Source: Chloroflexota bacterium (GTDB taxonomy: Bacteria > Chloroflexota > Anaerolineae > J036 > Brachytrichaceae). Taken from it: a stretch of DNA of 10,086 nucleotides. A program made the position numbers and the translations under genes. Shown in pieces: positions 1 through 6,460 of the stretch. Every line of letters starts with the position of its first letter. Position 1 is the first letter of the stretch. The notes beneath the pieces were generated by a model that was not told the origin of the DNA, searched no databases, and worked only from the letters and a program-made list of their open reading frames with translations. Where the stretch lies: positions 1 through 10,086 of the forward strand of contig JAKALH010000070.1 of the NCBI GenBank assembly GCA_021813225.1, read 5' to 3'.

Positions 1-1
1 T

Positions 2-838
2 ATCGGTTACCTGCCGCGCATTGCCTTCCTGATGGATGCCCTGATGCACCGCCTTGGGCTGCACGGCAAGGCGGTGGTGCCTTTTATCCTGGGCTACGGC
101 TGCAATGTGCCGGCCGTCATGTCCACGCGCATCCTGGAGGAAAAGCGCGACCGCTACCTGGCTGCGGCGCTGGCAACTCTCGTGCCGTGCGCCGCGCGGC
201 TGGCAGTGGTGTTCGGCCTGGTCGCGTTCTACCTGGGCCCCATACACGCGCTGGTCATATACCTGTTCAACCTGTTCGTGATTGCCATCACCGGGAAACT
301 GCTGTCGCGCGCATTGCCTGAGGACAGCCCCGGTCTGATCCTGGAGATGCCGGTTTACCGGCTGCCCACCCTGCGCACCGTGATGCAGAAGGCGCGTTTT
401 CGCGTCAGCGAATTTGTGGTTGAGGCATGGCCGGTGCTGATCGGCGGCAGTATCGTGCTGTCATTGCTGACCTACTTCAATCTGTCGCCTTTCTTCGATC
501 TCGTGGCGCGGCCGGTTACATGGGCGCTGGGGTTACCGTCGACAACGGGCGTCCCGCTCATCTTCGGTATTTTGAGAAAGGAACTCTCCCTCATCATGCT
601 GGGACAGGCGCTGGGCAGCACCAATTTTGCCAATGTGCTCACACCTGTGCAGATGATCACATTCAGCGTCTTCGTCGTTTTTTACATTCCATGCCTGGCC
701 ACGTTGAGCGTGCTGCGGCGCGAACTGGGCACCAAGGCCATGTTGGGCATTGCCGCGCTGACAATCATCATTGCCTTGATCGCGGCGTTCACGGCGCGCG
801 TGCTGGCGATGGCAGCGGCTCCGTTCACCGGGATATAA
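2..838 (+). CDS. feoB: Ferrous iron transport protein B, C-terminal part (5' end outside window)
   Basis: FeoB is the inner-membrane Fe(II) transporter. An N-terminal GTPase domain is followed by a polytopic channel domain. Only the membrane part is here: 278 codons are open from base 2 to a TAA, and the G domain lies left of the window. The FeoB gate motif GYGCNVP is encoded at about 92-112, followed by a second conserved cysteine motif PCAARL at about 185-202. Further on there are hydrophobic stretches and the segment ILRKELSLIMLGQAL, typical of the second gate repeat. The next gene starts only 10 bases after the stop, so co-transcription with the decarboxylase gene is likely. The first in-frame ATG (base 32) is internal, because conserved FeoB sequence (GYLPRIAFLMD) continues upstream of it. 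Identification is firm; the truncation is due to the window edge. Confidence 0.93.
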   Translation: MGYLPRIAFLMDALMHRLGLHGKAVVPFILGYGCNVPAVMSTRILEEKRDRYLAAALATLVPCAARLAVVFGLVAFYLGPIHALVIYLFNLFVIAITGKLLSRALPEDSPGLILEMPVYRLPTLRTVMQKARFRVSEFVVEAWPVLIGGSIVLSLLTYFNLSPFFDLVARPVTWALGLPSTTGVPLIFGILRKELSLIMLGQALGSTNFANVLTPVQMITFSVFVVFYIPCLATLSVLRRELGTKAMLGIAALTIIIALIAAFTARVLAMAAAPFTGI

Positions 839-848
839 AGGGCATCAC

Positions 849-2312
849 ATGACCTACCGCAACCTGCGCGACTTCATTCAGACGCTTGAGGACAAAGGGG
901 AACTTGTTCGCATCGAAGCACTCGTCGACCCCGAACTTGAGATCACTGAAGTCACGGATCGCCTCTCCAAAGGCCCCGCCGCAGCGAACAAAGCCCTGCT
1001 GTTCGAGAATGTCAAAGGTTCGGACATGCGGGTGCTGATCAATGCATTTGGCAACGCTGCTCGAATGGCAGCCGCTTTGAATGTGGCTGACCTGGACGAA
1101 CTCAACCGGAACCTGGCCAGGGTGCTGGATCTGCGCCTGCCATCCGGACTGGGCGCCACATTGAGCCGCGCCGGAGACATGCTGGATGTTTTGCGTTCGA
1201 TCGGCCTGAAACCCAGACTGGTCAGCCGGGCACCTGTGCAGGAAAACGTCATTACTGATGCTCCCTCGCTCGCTATGCTGCCGATACTCAAGTGCTGGCC
1301 GCTGGATGGGGGGCGTTACATCACGTTGATGCAGGTCATCACGCGCGACCCGGCAACCAATGTGCGGAACGTCGGGATGTATCGTCTGCAGGTGCGCGAC
1401 GACCGCTCACTGATGATGCACTGGCAACGCCACAAAGGCGGCGCCGAACACGAACGGGTGGCACAGGAAAAACAAAAGCCGCAGATCCCGTGTGCGATTG
1501 CGCTGGGCGGCGACCCGGCCGCGATGTGGTGCGCATCGGCGCCCATGCCGCCAAATATCGATGAGTACCTGCTGGCGGGTTACCTGCGCGGCAGGCCGGT
1601 GGAATTCGTGAAGTGCATCACACAGCCCATTGAAGCCCCGGCGGAAGCGGAGATTGTCATCGAGGGGTACGTCGACCCGAGCGAACACGAGATGGAAGGA
1701 CCTTTTGGCGATCACACCGGATATTACACCCCGGCAGAGATGTTCCCGGTCTTCCACATCACGGCGATCACCCACCGCAAGAACGCCGTCTACCCGGCGA
1801 CGATTGTGGGCATCCCGCCGATGGAAGACTACTGGATGGGGAAAGCCACCGAGCGCCTGTTCCTGCCATTGCTCCGGCTGTTCCTCAGCGAAGTCGTCGA
1901 CTACAACATGCCGGCGGAAGGGGTGTTCCACAATCTGGTTATCGTATCCATACGGAAGCGTTTTCCCGGTCACGCCCAGAAGGTGATGTTCGGCATGTGG
2001 GGATTGGGGCTGTTGATGCTGAGCAAAGCAATCGTCGTGGTGGACGAAACCGTGAATGTGCATGACCTGAGCGAAGTAGCATGGCGCGTGCTGGGTAATG
2101 TGGACTGGAAACGCGACGTCACGATTGTAGAAGGCGCCGTCGACCAGCTCGATCATTCCGCCGTTCGCAATTCGTTCGGCGGGAAGATCGGGATCGACGC
2201 GACCGCCAAAGGCGCGGAAGATAACCACCCGCGCGGCTGGCCGCAGCAGATCGCGATGGACCCAGCCGTCAAAGAACTGGTAACCCGGCGCTGGAAGGAG
2301 TATGGACTGTAA
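849..2312 (+). CDS. mqnL: UbiD-family decarboxylase, probable menaquinone (futalosine pathway) decarboxylase MqnL
   Basis: The 487-residue protein is close to the usual UbiD-family length. UbiD enzymes use prenylated FMN (made by UbiX) and a divalent metal to remove a carboxyl group from aromatic or conjugated acids. In the futalosine route this acts on prenylated 1,4-dihydroxy-6-naphthoate. The motif NVGMYR (N174, R179) matches the family's metal-binding Asn and catalytic Arg. HWQRHKGG (191-198) follows. EGPFGDHTGYY begins at E283 and holds the acidic pair E283/D288. The C-terminal KIGIDAT motif is also typical. The start MTYRNLRDFIQ is family-like, with a weak AAAGGG before it. It lies between feoB (10 bases) and a UbiA gene (53 bases). 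The UbiA and UbiE neighbours favour quinone synthesis over aromatic acid breakdown. No UbiX gene is in the window, so the cofactor must come from elsewhere. The family call is firm; the MqnL assignment is inferred from context. Confidence 0.88.
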   Translation: MTYRNLRDFIQTLEDKGELVRIEALVDPELEITEVTDRLSKGPAAANKALLFENVKGSDMRVLINAFGNAARMAAALNVADLDELNRNLARVLDLRLPSGLGATLSRAGDMLDVLRSIGLKPRLVSRAPVQENVITDAPSLAMLPILKCWPLDGGRYITLMQVITRDPATNVRNVGMYRLQVRDDRSLMMHWQRHKGGAEHERVAQEKQKPQIPCAIALGGDPAAMWCASAPMPPNIDEYLLAGYLRGRPVEFVKCITQPIEAPAEAEIVIEGYVDPSEHEMEGPFGDHTGYYTPAEMFPVFHITAITHRKNAVYPATIVGIPPMEDYWMGKATERLFLPLLRLFLSEVVDYNMPAEGVFHNLVIVSIRKRFPGHAQKVMFGMWGLGLLMLSKAIVVVDETVNVHDLSEVAWRVLGNVDWKRDVTIVEGAVDQLDHSAVRNSFGGKIGIDATAKGAEDNHPRGWPQQIAMDPAVKELVTRRWKEYGL

Positions 2313-2365
2313 TGGGCAGTTGTGGGATGATTGGCGCCGCCTGAGTGTACGAAGCCCTTTGAATC

Positions 2366-3229
2366 ATGAAACAACTGCGCGCTTTCCTCGACCTCATCAA
2401 GTTCGAGCACACGATTTTTGCCCTACCCTTTGCCTACCTGGGCATGGTTCTCGCAGCTCGCGGTCTGCCCACACTGGCGCAGTTCATCTGGATCACCATT
2501 GCCATGGCGTCTGCGCGCACACTCGGCATGGGCTTCAACCGGCTGGCGGATCGCCACATTGACGCGCGCAATCCTCGCACTGCCAAGCGCCCGATTCAGA
2601 CCGGCAAGATCAGCGTGCGCACCGTCGTCGCGGGCGTCATCATCTCGCTGTTGATCCTGGCGCTGGCGGCTTGGCAATTAAGTCCATTGACATTAGCATT
2701 GCTGCCCGGAGCAGTCGCATTCCTTTTAAGCTATGCCTACGCGAAGCGCTTTACCTGGCTGTCGCATTTCATACTCGGTTTTACCGACGGCCTGGCGCCG
2801 ATAGGGGCCTGGGCGGCTATCAAAGGCTCTGTTTTCACGCTGCATGACCTGCCAGCCTGGTTGCTGCTGTTCGCCGTGACCTTCTGGATCGGCGGCTTCG
2901 ATCTCATCTACGCCTGCCAGGATACCGATTTCGACCGTGCGGAACGGCTGCACAGCGTCCCTGCCCGCTGGGGCAATGCCGCGGCACTGGCCCTGGCGAA
3001 GGTCAGCCATATCGCCACGGTAGCCTTACTGATTGGCACCGGCCTGCTGATGAGTCTTGGAATCATTTACTGGCTGGGTATTGCGGCCGTAATCGTATTG
3101 TTGATTTACGAACATTTGCTGGTAAAGCCTGATGATCTCACCCGCCTCAATGTCGCCTTCTTCAATATCAATGGCTATATCAGCATTACGATATTCGTTG
3201 CCGCATTTCTGGCCGTCATCATTCACTGA
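2366..3229 (+). CDS. mqnP: UbiA-family aromatic prenyltransferase, probable menaquinone prenyltransferase MqnP
   Basis: This 287-residue polytopic membrane protein of the UbiA family attaches a polyprenyl chain to an aromatic acceptor. Both Mg-diphosphate binding motifs are present. The first is NRLADRHID (N58, D62, D66), followed by ARNPRTAKRPIQTG. The second is DLIYACQDTDFD (D179, D186, D190). Around them are about seven to nine hydrophobic segments. The phrase NPRTAKRPI is characteristic of the UbiA subgroup paired with MqnL-type UbiD proteins in the futalosine route, which prenylates 1,4-dihydroxy-6-naphthoate. Classical UbiA (4-hydroxybenzoate) is the alternative, but no other ubiquinone gene is visible. 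The ATG start gives a family-like N-terminus (MKQLRAFLDLIKFEH), but I see no good ribosome-binding site. It lies 53 bases after the decarboxylase gene and probably in the same transcript. Confidence 0.87.
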   Translation: MKQLRAFLDLIKFEHTIFALPFAYLGMVLAARGLPTLAQFIWITIAMASARTLGMGFNRLADRHIDARNPRTAKRPIQTGKISVRTVVAGVIISLLILALAAWQLSPLTLALLPGAVAFLLSYAYAKRFTWLSHFILGFTDGLAPIGAWAAIKGSVFTLHDLPAWLLLFAVTFWIGGFDLIYACQDTDFDRAERLHSVPARWGNAAALALAKVSHIATVALLIGTGLLMSLGIIYWLGIAAVIVLLIYEHLLVKPDDLTRLNVAFFNINGYISITIFVAAFLAVIIH

Positions 3230-3253
3230 AGCGCATGACATGTGTGAATTTTC

Positions 3254-3259
3254 TATATT
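3254..3259 (+). promoter_or_regulatory. Possible -10 element upstream of the substrate-binding protein gene
   Basis: TATATT matches five of six bases of the sigma70 -10 box and lies in an AT-rich patch of an otherwise GC-rich 53-base spacer. It also lies within a short inverted repeat, TGAAT (3245-3249) and ATTCA (3257-3261). No matching -35 box is found at 16-18 bases, so this may be a weak internal promoter or chance. Confidence 0.25.
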
Positions 3260-3282
3260 CAAGAAAGAGTAAGGAAACGATC

Positions 3283-4230
3283 ATGTTCAAAAAATACCTG
3301 GCTGGTCTGTTATTAGTCAGCACGTTATTAGGCGCATGTGCGCAGTCGCCGGCGGAGTCGACGACGCTCAAGCTCGGGCTGTTGCCGGTATTGGAAGCGT
3401 TGCCGGTGTATGTCGCCGACTCGCAGGGTTACTTCAAGAGCGCAGGTATCACGGTCGAGTATGTGCCGGTTGCCTCGGCGCCGGAACGGGATCAATTGAT
3501 GCAGGCCGGGCAGATCGACGGCATGATCAACGACCTTGTATCGACAGTGCTCTATAACAAGGACTCGCAGAAAATCGCGGTCGTGCGATTCGCGCGCACG
3601 GCGACGCCGGATTCGGCGCAGTATTCCATCTATGCCGCCAAAGACAGCGGCATCCGCAAGCCCGCCGATCTGAAAGGCGTCGAGATCGGCATCTCCGACG
3701 GCACGGTCATTGCCTATGTGACCGACCGGCTGCTGCAACTGGAGGGCTTAAGCCCGTCCGACATCAAAACGACTCCCGTCGTCAAGATCACCGACCGGAT
3801 GCAGTTGCTGCAGCAGGGCAAACTCAAGGCAGCCACCCTGCCCGATCCGTTCTCATCGCTGGCAGCCCAGAGCGGCGCAGTGCTGGTGGTCGACGATCGC
3901 ACACACAACGAACTTGGCAACAGCGAATGGTCGTTCAGCACCGCCGCATTGAAAGACAAACCAAACACTGTCAAGAAGTTTTTGGCGGCGCTGGAGAAGG
4001 CAATCAATGATATTAACGCATCGCCGGATAAATACAGCAGCGTGCTGTCAGACAAAAAACTGATCCCCACAGCGCTGCAAGGCTCCTACAAGCTGCCGAA
4101 ATTCCCGGCCGCAGCGGTTCCCACCGAGGCGCAGTTCAAGGATGTGCAGGACTGGATGAAGGGCAAAGGGTTAATCAGCAACCCGCTGGACTACAGCAAA
4201 CTGGTGGACGCCAGCTTCCTGCCCAAGTGA
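3283..4230 (+). CDS. ABC transporter substrate-binding lipoprotein, NMT1/SsuA-like
   Basis: The 315-residue protein starts at the ATG at 3283, preceded by AAGGA eight bases upstream. The upstream in-frame ATG at 3235 would add 16 residues before the signal peptide and is less likely. The N-terminus is a lipoprotein signal: positive residues K3-K4, a hydrophobic core, then the lipobox LGAC with C19 as the lipidated cysteine. The mature part follows the NMT1/THI5/SsuA pattern: TTLKLGLLPV..., YVADSQGYFKSAGI, an AGQIDGMINDL motif and a LPDPFSSLA motif. Family members bind small organic molecules such as sulfonates, taurine, pyrimidine thiamine precursors or riboflavin. The substrate cannot be read from the sequence. 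The ATPase gene follows directly and the permease lies beyond an antisense gene. The enzymes MqnA and MqnD share this fold, but they are cytoplasmic, whereas the lipobox here indicates a transport protein. Confidence 0.9.
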   Translation: MFKKYLAGLLLVSTLLGACAQSPAESTTLKLGLLPVLEALPVYVADSQGYFKSAGITVEYVPVASAPERDQLMQAGQIDGMINDLVSTVLYNKDSQKIAVVRFARTATPDSAQYSIYAAKDSGIRKPADLKGVEIGISDGTVIAYVTDRLLQLEGLSPSDIKTTPVVKITDRMQLLQQGKLKAATLPDPFSSLAAQSGAVLVVDDRTHNELGNSEWSFSTAALKDKPNTVKKFLAALEKAINDINASPDKYSSVLSDKKLIPTALQGSYKLPKFPAAAVPTEAQFKDVQDWMKGKGLISNPLDYSKLVDASFLPK

Positions 4231-4256
4231 GACAGGCGCGATGCGCCAGCCGTGAC

Positions 4257-5042
4257 ATGATCGAATTACGCGATGTGACGTTTGCCTACTCGACCGGCAA
4301 AGCGGTGTTCGAGCACTTCAACTGGACAGCCGCGCGCGCAGAGACGTGGGCAGTAGTCGGGGCCTCGGGCGGCGGCAAAACAACGCTGCTGATGATGCTG
4401 GCCGGGCTGCGGCTGCCGACTTCAGGTCAGGTGCTCATAGACGGGCAGATCATCGAGCGCCCGCGCCCGCGCACAGGGCTGGTGCTGCAGGAATACGGGC
4501 TTTTGCCGTGGGCCACGGTTGCGGAAAACGCCGCCCTGGGTCTTAAGTTGCGCAACTACTACGGGCCGGATGGAAGGCATGCTCCTGCGGACCACACGGT
4601 GGCCCCGGAGAAAGAGCGCGTCGATTTCTGGCTTAACCGCCTGGGAATTGCCGCCGTGCGAAATCGTTTCCCGGCGCAGATATCGGGCGGGCAGCGCCAG
4701 CGCGCCGCCATTGCGCGCACCCTGGCGCTGAAACCCGACGTCCTGCTGATGGACGAGCCATTTGCTGCGCTGGATGCGCCAACCCGCGAAGACCTGCAGA
4801 ACCTGACGTTCGAGTTACAGCGCGAGCATCAACTGACGCTGGTGATTGTCACGCATAACATCGAAGATGCCGTGTTTCTGGGGCAGCATATCATGGTGCT
4901 GGGCGTCCCGCCGCAGACATTGCCTGCAATCATCGCGAATCCGCAGGCCGGGGATGCCGAGTATCGTTCCCAGCCTGCATTCTTCCAGATGTGTTCCGAC
5001 GTGCGCCGGCGTCTGCCCGCGCAGACTGCACAACCAGCCTGA
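4257..5042 (+). CDS. ABC transporter ATP-binding protein, SsuB/TauB-like
   Basis: This is the ATPase subunit of the importer whose binding protein is encoded just upstream. All motifs are present in 261 residues: Walker A GASGGGKT (35-42), Q-loop Q78 in LVLQEYGLLPW, signature ISGGQ (142-146), Walker B VLLMDE (162-167), D-loop ALD (171-173) and H-loop H200 in VTHNIEDA. ISGGQ in place of LSGGQ is a mild change. Between Q-loop and signature, residues about 100-120 form a polar stretch that reads longer than in most SsuB/TauB-type proteins. I chose the ATG at 4257 because MIELRDVTF is the usual beginning of this family. A GTG at 4227 overlaps the previous stop as GTGA and would add ten residues, so it is a possible alternative. 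Neither start has a strong ribosome-binding site. Confidence 0.9.
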   Translation: MIELRDVTFAYSTGKAVFEHFNWTAARAETWAVVGASGGGKTTLLMMLAGLRLPTSGQVLIDGQIIERPRPRTGLVLQEYGLLPWATVAENAALGLKLRNYYGPDGRHAPADHTVAPEKERVDFWLNRLGIAAVRNRFPAQISGGQRQRAAIARTLALKPDVLLMDEPFAALDAPTREDLQNLTFELQREHQLTLVIVTHNIEDAVFLGQHIMVLGVPPQTLPAIIANPQAGDAEYRSQPAFFQMCSDVRRRLPAQTAQPA

Positions 5043-5079
5043 CTTTCAGGCTGGCCTGCGCAGCTCGGCGCTTTTTATT
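5034..5079 (+). terminator. Probable rho-independent terminator overlapping the ATPase stop codon
   Basis: A perfect 8-bp stem (CCAGCCTG at 5034-5041, CAGGCTGG at 5047-5054) with a 5-base loop contains the TGA stop codon of the ATPase gene. After 17 bases comes CTTTTTATT (5071-5079), directly preceded by a small GCGC/GCGC stem (5058-5061 and 5068-5071). The T-run is further from the main stem than in a textbook terminator. It sits where two convergent genes meet, so a transcript end here makes sense. Confidence 0.5.
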
Positions 5080-5119
5080 CGGTTGGCATCGCGGATCGTG
5101 GTCCGCTGCTTATCCGCAC

Positions 5120-5542
5120 TTACGCCGGCAACGCCGCATGTTCCAGCACAGCGCTGCGGACCGCAGGCGATACATCGGAATCAGTGCCCAGTAACGCAGC
5201 GACTGTGAGCGCCAGAAGATCCGGGGCGACTTCCTGGTAGAACCTCAACCAGCGGCTGATCTTCTGAGGATTGGCGGCATTGCCCTTCAGGACCTCGGCT
5301 TCGATGCGGTGCGCCGTGTCGAACAGTTCAGGCTTATCGACATTCGGCTCATCCAGCCGGCGCTCGATCTCGCGGTATACCGGCTCAAAAAGCCAGTCGA
5401 CGTGGCGGGCGTGGGCTTCGTGCTGAGGGCCTTTCGTTGTGTCGATGTCGTGGTGCAGTGGGGGTTTATGCACTTTCATCCCACAACTGGGGCAGTAACT
5501 GGCGTACACGGGCAGTTCCATCTTACAGTTCTTGCAGACCAT
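5120..5542 (-). CDS. Small zinc-ribbon protein of unknown function
   Basis: The 140-residue protein begins with a zinc ribbon: C3-x2-C6 and C17-x2-C20 (MVCKNCKMEL... YCPSCGMK). A basic, His-rich linker follows (KPPLHHD). The rest is predicted helical, with a charged segment HVDWLFEPVYREIERRLDEP and then NPQKISRWLRFYQEVAPDLLALTVAALL. That last pattern reminds me of helical C-terminal domains in zinc-ribbon proteins of Chloroflexota, but I cannot name the family. The ATG at 5542 is chosen because AGAGAGG lies eight bases upstream and the zinc ribbon begins at once. The frame stays open to 5656, but that extension would run through the promoter. There is no signal peptide or membrane segment, so it is probably cytosolic. 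It lies antisense between the ATPase and permease genes of one transporter. Its function is unknown; zinc ribbons often serve protein or nucleic acid contacts. Confidence 0.82.
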   Translation of the reverse strand: MVCKNCKMELPVYASYCPSCGMKVHKPPLHHDIDTTKGPQHEAHARHVDWLFEPVYREIERRLDEPNVDKPELFDTAHRIEAEVLKGNAANPQKISRWLRFYQEVAPDLLALTVAALLGTDSDVSPAVRSAVLEHAALPA

Positions 5543-5590
5543 AATACGTACCTCTCTTGCTGCACACGTCATGGTATGCAGCAGCCTGAC

Positions 5591-5613
5591 TCGAGACATT
5601 GTCGTGGTCTCGA
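5591..5613. repeat. Perfect inverted repeat in the divergent promoter region
   Basis: TCGAGAC (5591-5597) and GTCTCGA (5607-5613) are exact reverse complements separated by 9 bases. A second small palindrome, CGACGTCG (5611-5618), overlaps the right arm. The repeat lies just downstream of the predicted - strand start site, inside the 5' leader of the zinc-ribbon gene, and upstream of the permease gene. It could be a dimer-binding operator or an RNA hairpin. The repeat is certain; its role is inferred. Confidence 0.5.
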
Positions 5614-5624
5614 CGTCGTTTGGT

Positions 5625-5630
5625 AATAAT
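5625..5630 (+). promoter_or_regulatory. Possible -10 box for the permease-ubiE transcript
   Basis: AATAAT matches five of six -10 bases and lies in the only AT-rich patch before the permease, overlapping the - strand -10 box. The nearest -35-like hexamer, TTGTCG (5599-5604), is 20 bases away, longer than the usual spacer. The arrangement would make the two promoters compete for the same site. The call is weak. Confidence 0.25.
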
Positions 5631-5656
5631 TTAGACATTTCCTTCCCATGTGTCAA
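5628..5656 (-). promoter_or_regulatory. Near-consensus sigma70-type promoter for the zinc-ribbon gene
   Basis: On the - strand, TTGACA (5656-5651) is a perfect -35 box. A 17-base spacer follows, then TAAATT (5633-5628), which matches four of six bases of the -10 box. Transcription would start near 5621 and give a leader of about 78 bases before the ATG at 5542. The -35 box overlaps the first codons of the longest permease reading frame (GTG at 5650). Confidence 0.6.
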
Positions 5657-5670
5657 GCGGTCAGTGGATA

Positions 5671-6417
5671 ATGGGGCGCATGCAGCGACGCGACATCATC
5701 ATCACAACAGCCATCTTTCTGCTGGCCTGGCAGTTGCTGGCGATGATTGTGCAACGTGATATCCTGCCTTCTCCGATGCAGGTGGCCGTCGCCATTGTGG
5801 CGCAGTTCGGGGTTCTGGCTCAACATTTCATCGCCAGCGCCCTGCGTGTCATCATCAGCGTGATCATCGCTATAGCGCTGGCGGTGCCTGCCGGCCTGGC
5901 CATGGGCCAGATGCCGCGCCTGAACCGCATCTTCTCCCCCATTGCGTACATCATCTACCCGATCCCGAAAATCGTTTTCCTGCCCATCGTGCTGCTGTTC
6001 TTCGGCGCGACGGATTTCAGCAAAGTGCTGATGATCGTCCTGATCCTGTTCTTTCAGATTCTGGTGCCTGTGCGGGACGACGCCGCCGGAATCCGCCCGG
6101 AGCTGCTGAATTCGGTGAAGTCACTGGGTGCCGGGCGCCGCGCGCTGTTTCGCTTCGTCTATCTGCCGGCGTCGTTGCCGGCTGTGCTGACAGCGGTGCG
6201 GTTGAGTATCGGTACGGCTGTCGCTGTGCTTTACATTACCGAGACAACAGCCACTCTGCTTGGGCTGGGCTATTACATCTACCTGAACGCCAGCACACTG
6301 TTTGACTACCCGGCGACATACGCCGGGGCTGTTGCCATGGGCGTGCTTGGCCTTCTGCTGTACTTCTTCATCGACTGGCTGGAACGGCGGTTGTGCCCGT
6401 GGAAGTTTGCCAGTTGA
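5671..6417 (+). CDS. ABC transporter permease, SsuC/TauC-like (BPD_transp_1)
   Basis: This integral membrane subunit belongs with the binding protein and ATPase encoded upstream. The 248 residues contain about six hydrophobic segments. The cytoplasmic EAA-type coupling loop reads NSVKSLGAGRRALFRFVYLPASLPAVLTAVR in my reading (given here in two parts: NSVKSLGAGRRALF, then RFVYLPASLPAVL), with the conserved Gly and the LP pair. The preceding YPIPKIVFLPIVLLFFG is the usual SsuC-family segment. Start choice is uncertain: GTG 5650, ATG 5671 and ATG 5680 are all in frame, and none has a strong ribosome-binding site. I take 5671 because 5650 lies inside the opposite promoter. The gene is cut off from its ATPase by an antisense gene and a probable terminator, so it needs its own promoter. 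The UbiE gene follows after 43 bases. Confidence 0.88.
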   Translation: MGRMQRRDIIITTAIFLLAWQLLAMIVQRDILPSPMQVAVAIVAQFGVLAQHFIASALRVIISVIIAIALAVPAGLAMGQMPRLNRIFSPIAYIIYPIPKIVFLPIVLLFFGATDFSKVLMIVLILFFQILVPVRDDAAGIRPELLNSVKSLGAGRRALFRFVYLPASLPAVLTAVRLSIGTAVAVLYITETTATLLGLGYYIYLNASTLFDYPATYAGAVAMGVLGLLLYFFIDWLERRLCPWKFAS

Positions 6418-6460
6418 TACGGTGAACAACCCGCAAACAGAGGCTTCTGGATTAACCACT

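Noticed and set aside
1407..2228. 273-codon open frame on the - strand across the UbiD gene
   Set aside because: It is a shadow frame of a clearly conserved coding gene. Its translation is rich in His, Arg and Gln with no recognisable domain, and it has no ribosome-binding site.
3283..4230. Binding protein as MqnA or MqnD (menaquinone enzymes with the same fold)
   Set aside because: The signal peptide with lipobox cysteine C19 and the adjacent ATPase and permease genes show a transport role; MqnA and MqnD are cytoplasmic.
5091..5117. Inverted repeat GCGGAT/ATCCGC as terminator of the zinc-ribbon gene
   Set aside because: The arms are only six bases with a 15-base loop, and no T-run follows on the - strand. 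Chance is likely at this GC content.
5309..5626. 105-codon open frame on the + strand opposite the zinc-ribbon gene
   Set aside because: The - strand frame has a promoter, a ribosome-binding site and a zinc ribbon; the + strand frame has none.
5543..5656. 38-residue N-terminal extension of the zinc-ribbon protein
   Set aside because: The extended start codon would lie upstream of the predicted transcription start, inside the -35 box. The ATG at 5542 has a good ribosome-binding site.
5543..5670. FMN, TPP or other riboswitch ahead of the permease or zinc-ribbon gene
   Set aside because: The leader is too short, and I see none of the conserved core motifs of the FMN (RFN) or thiamine (THI) elements.
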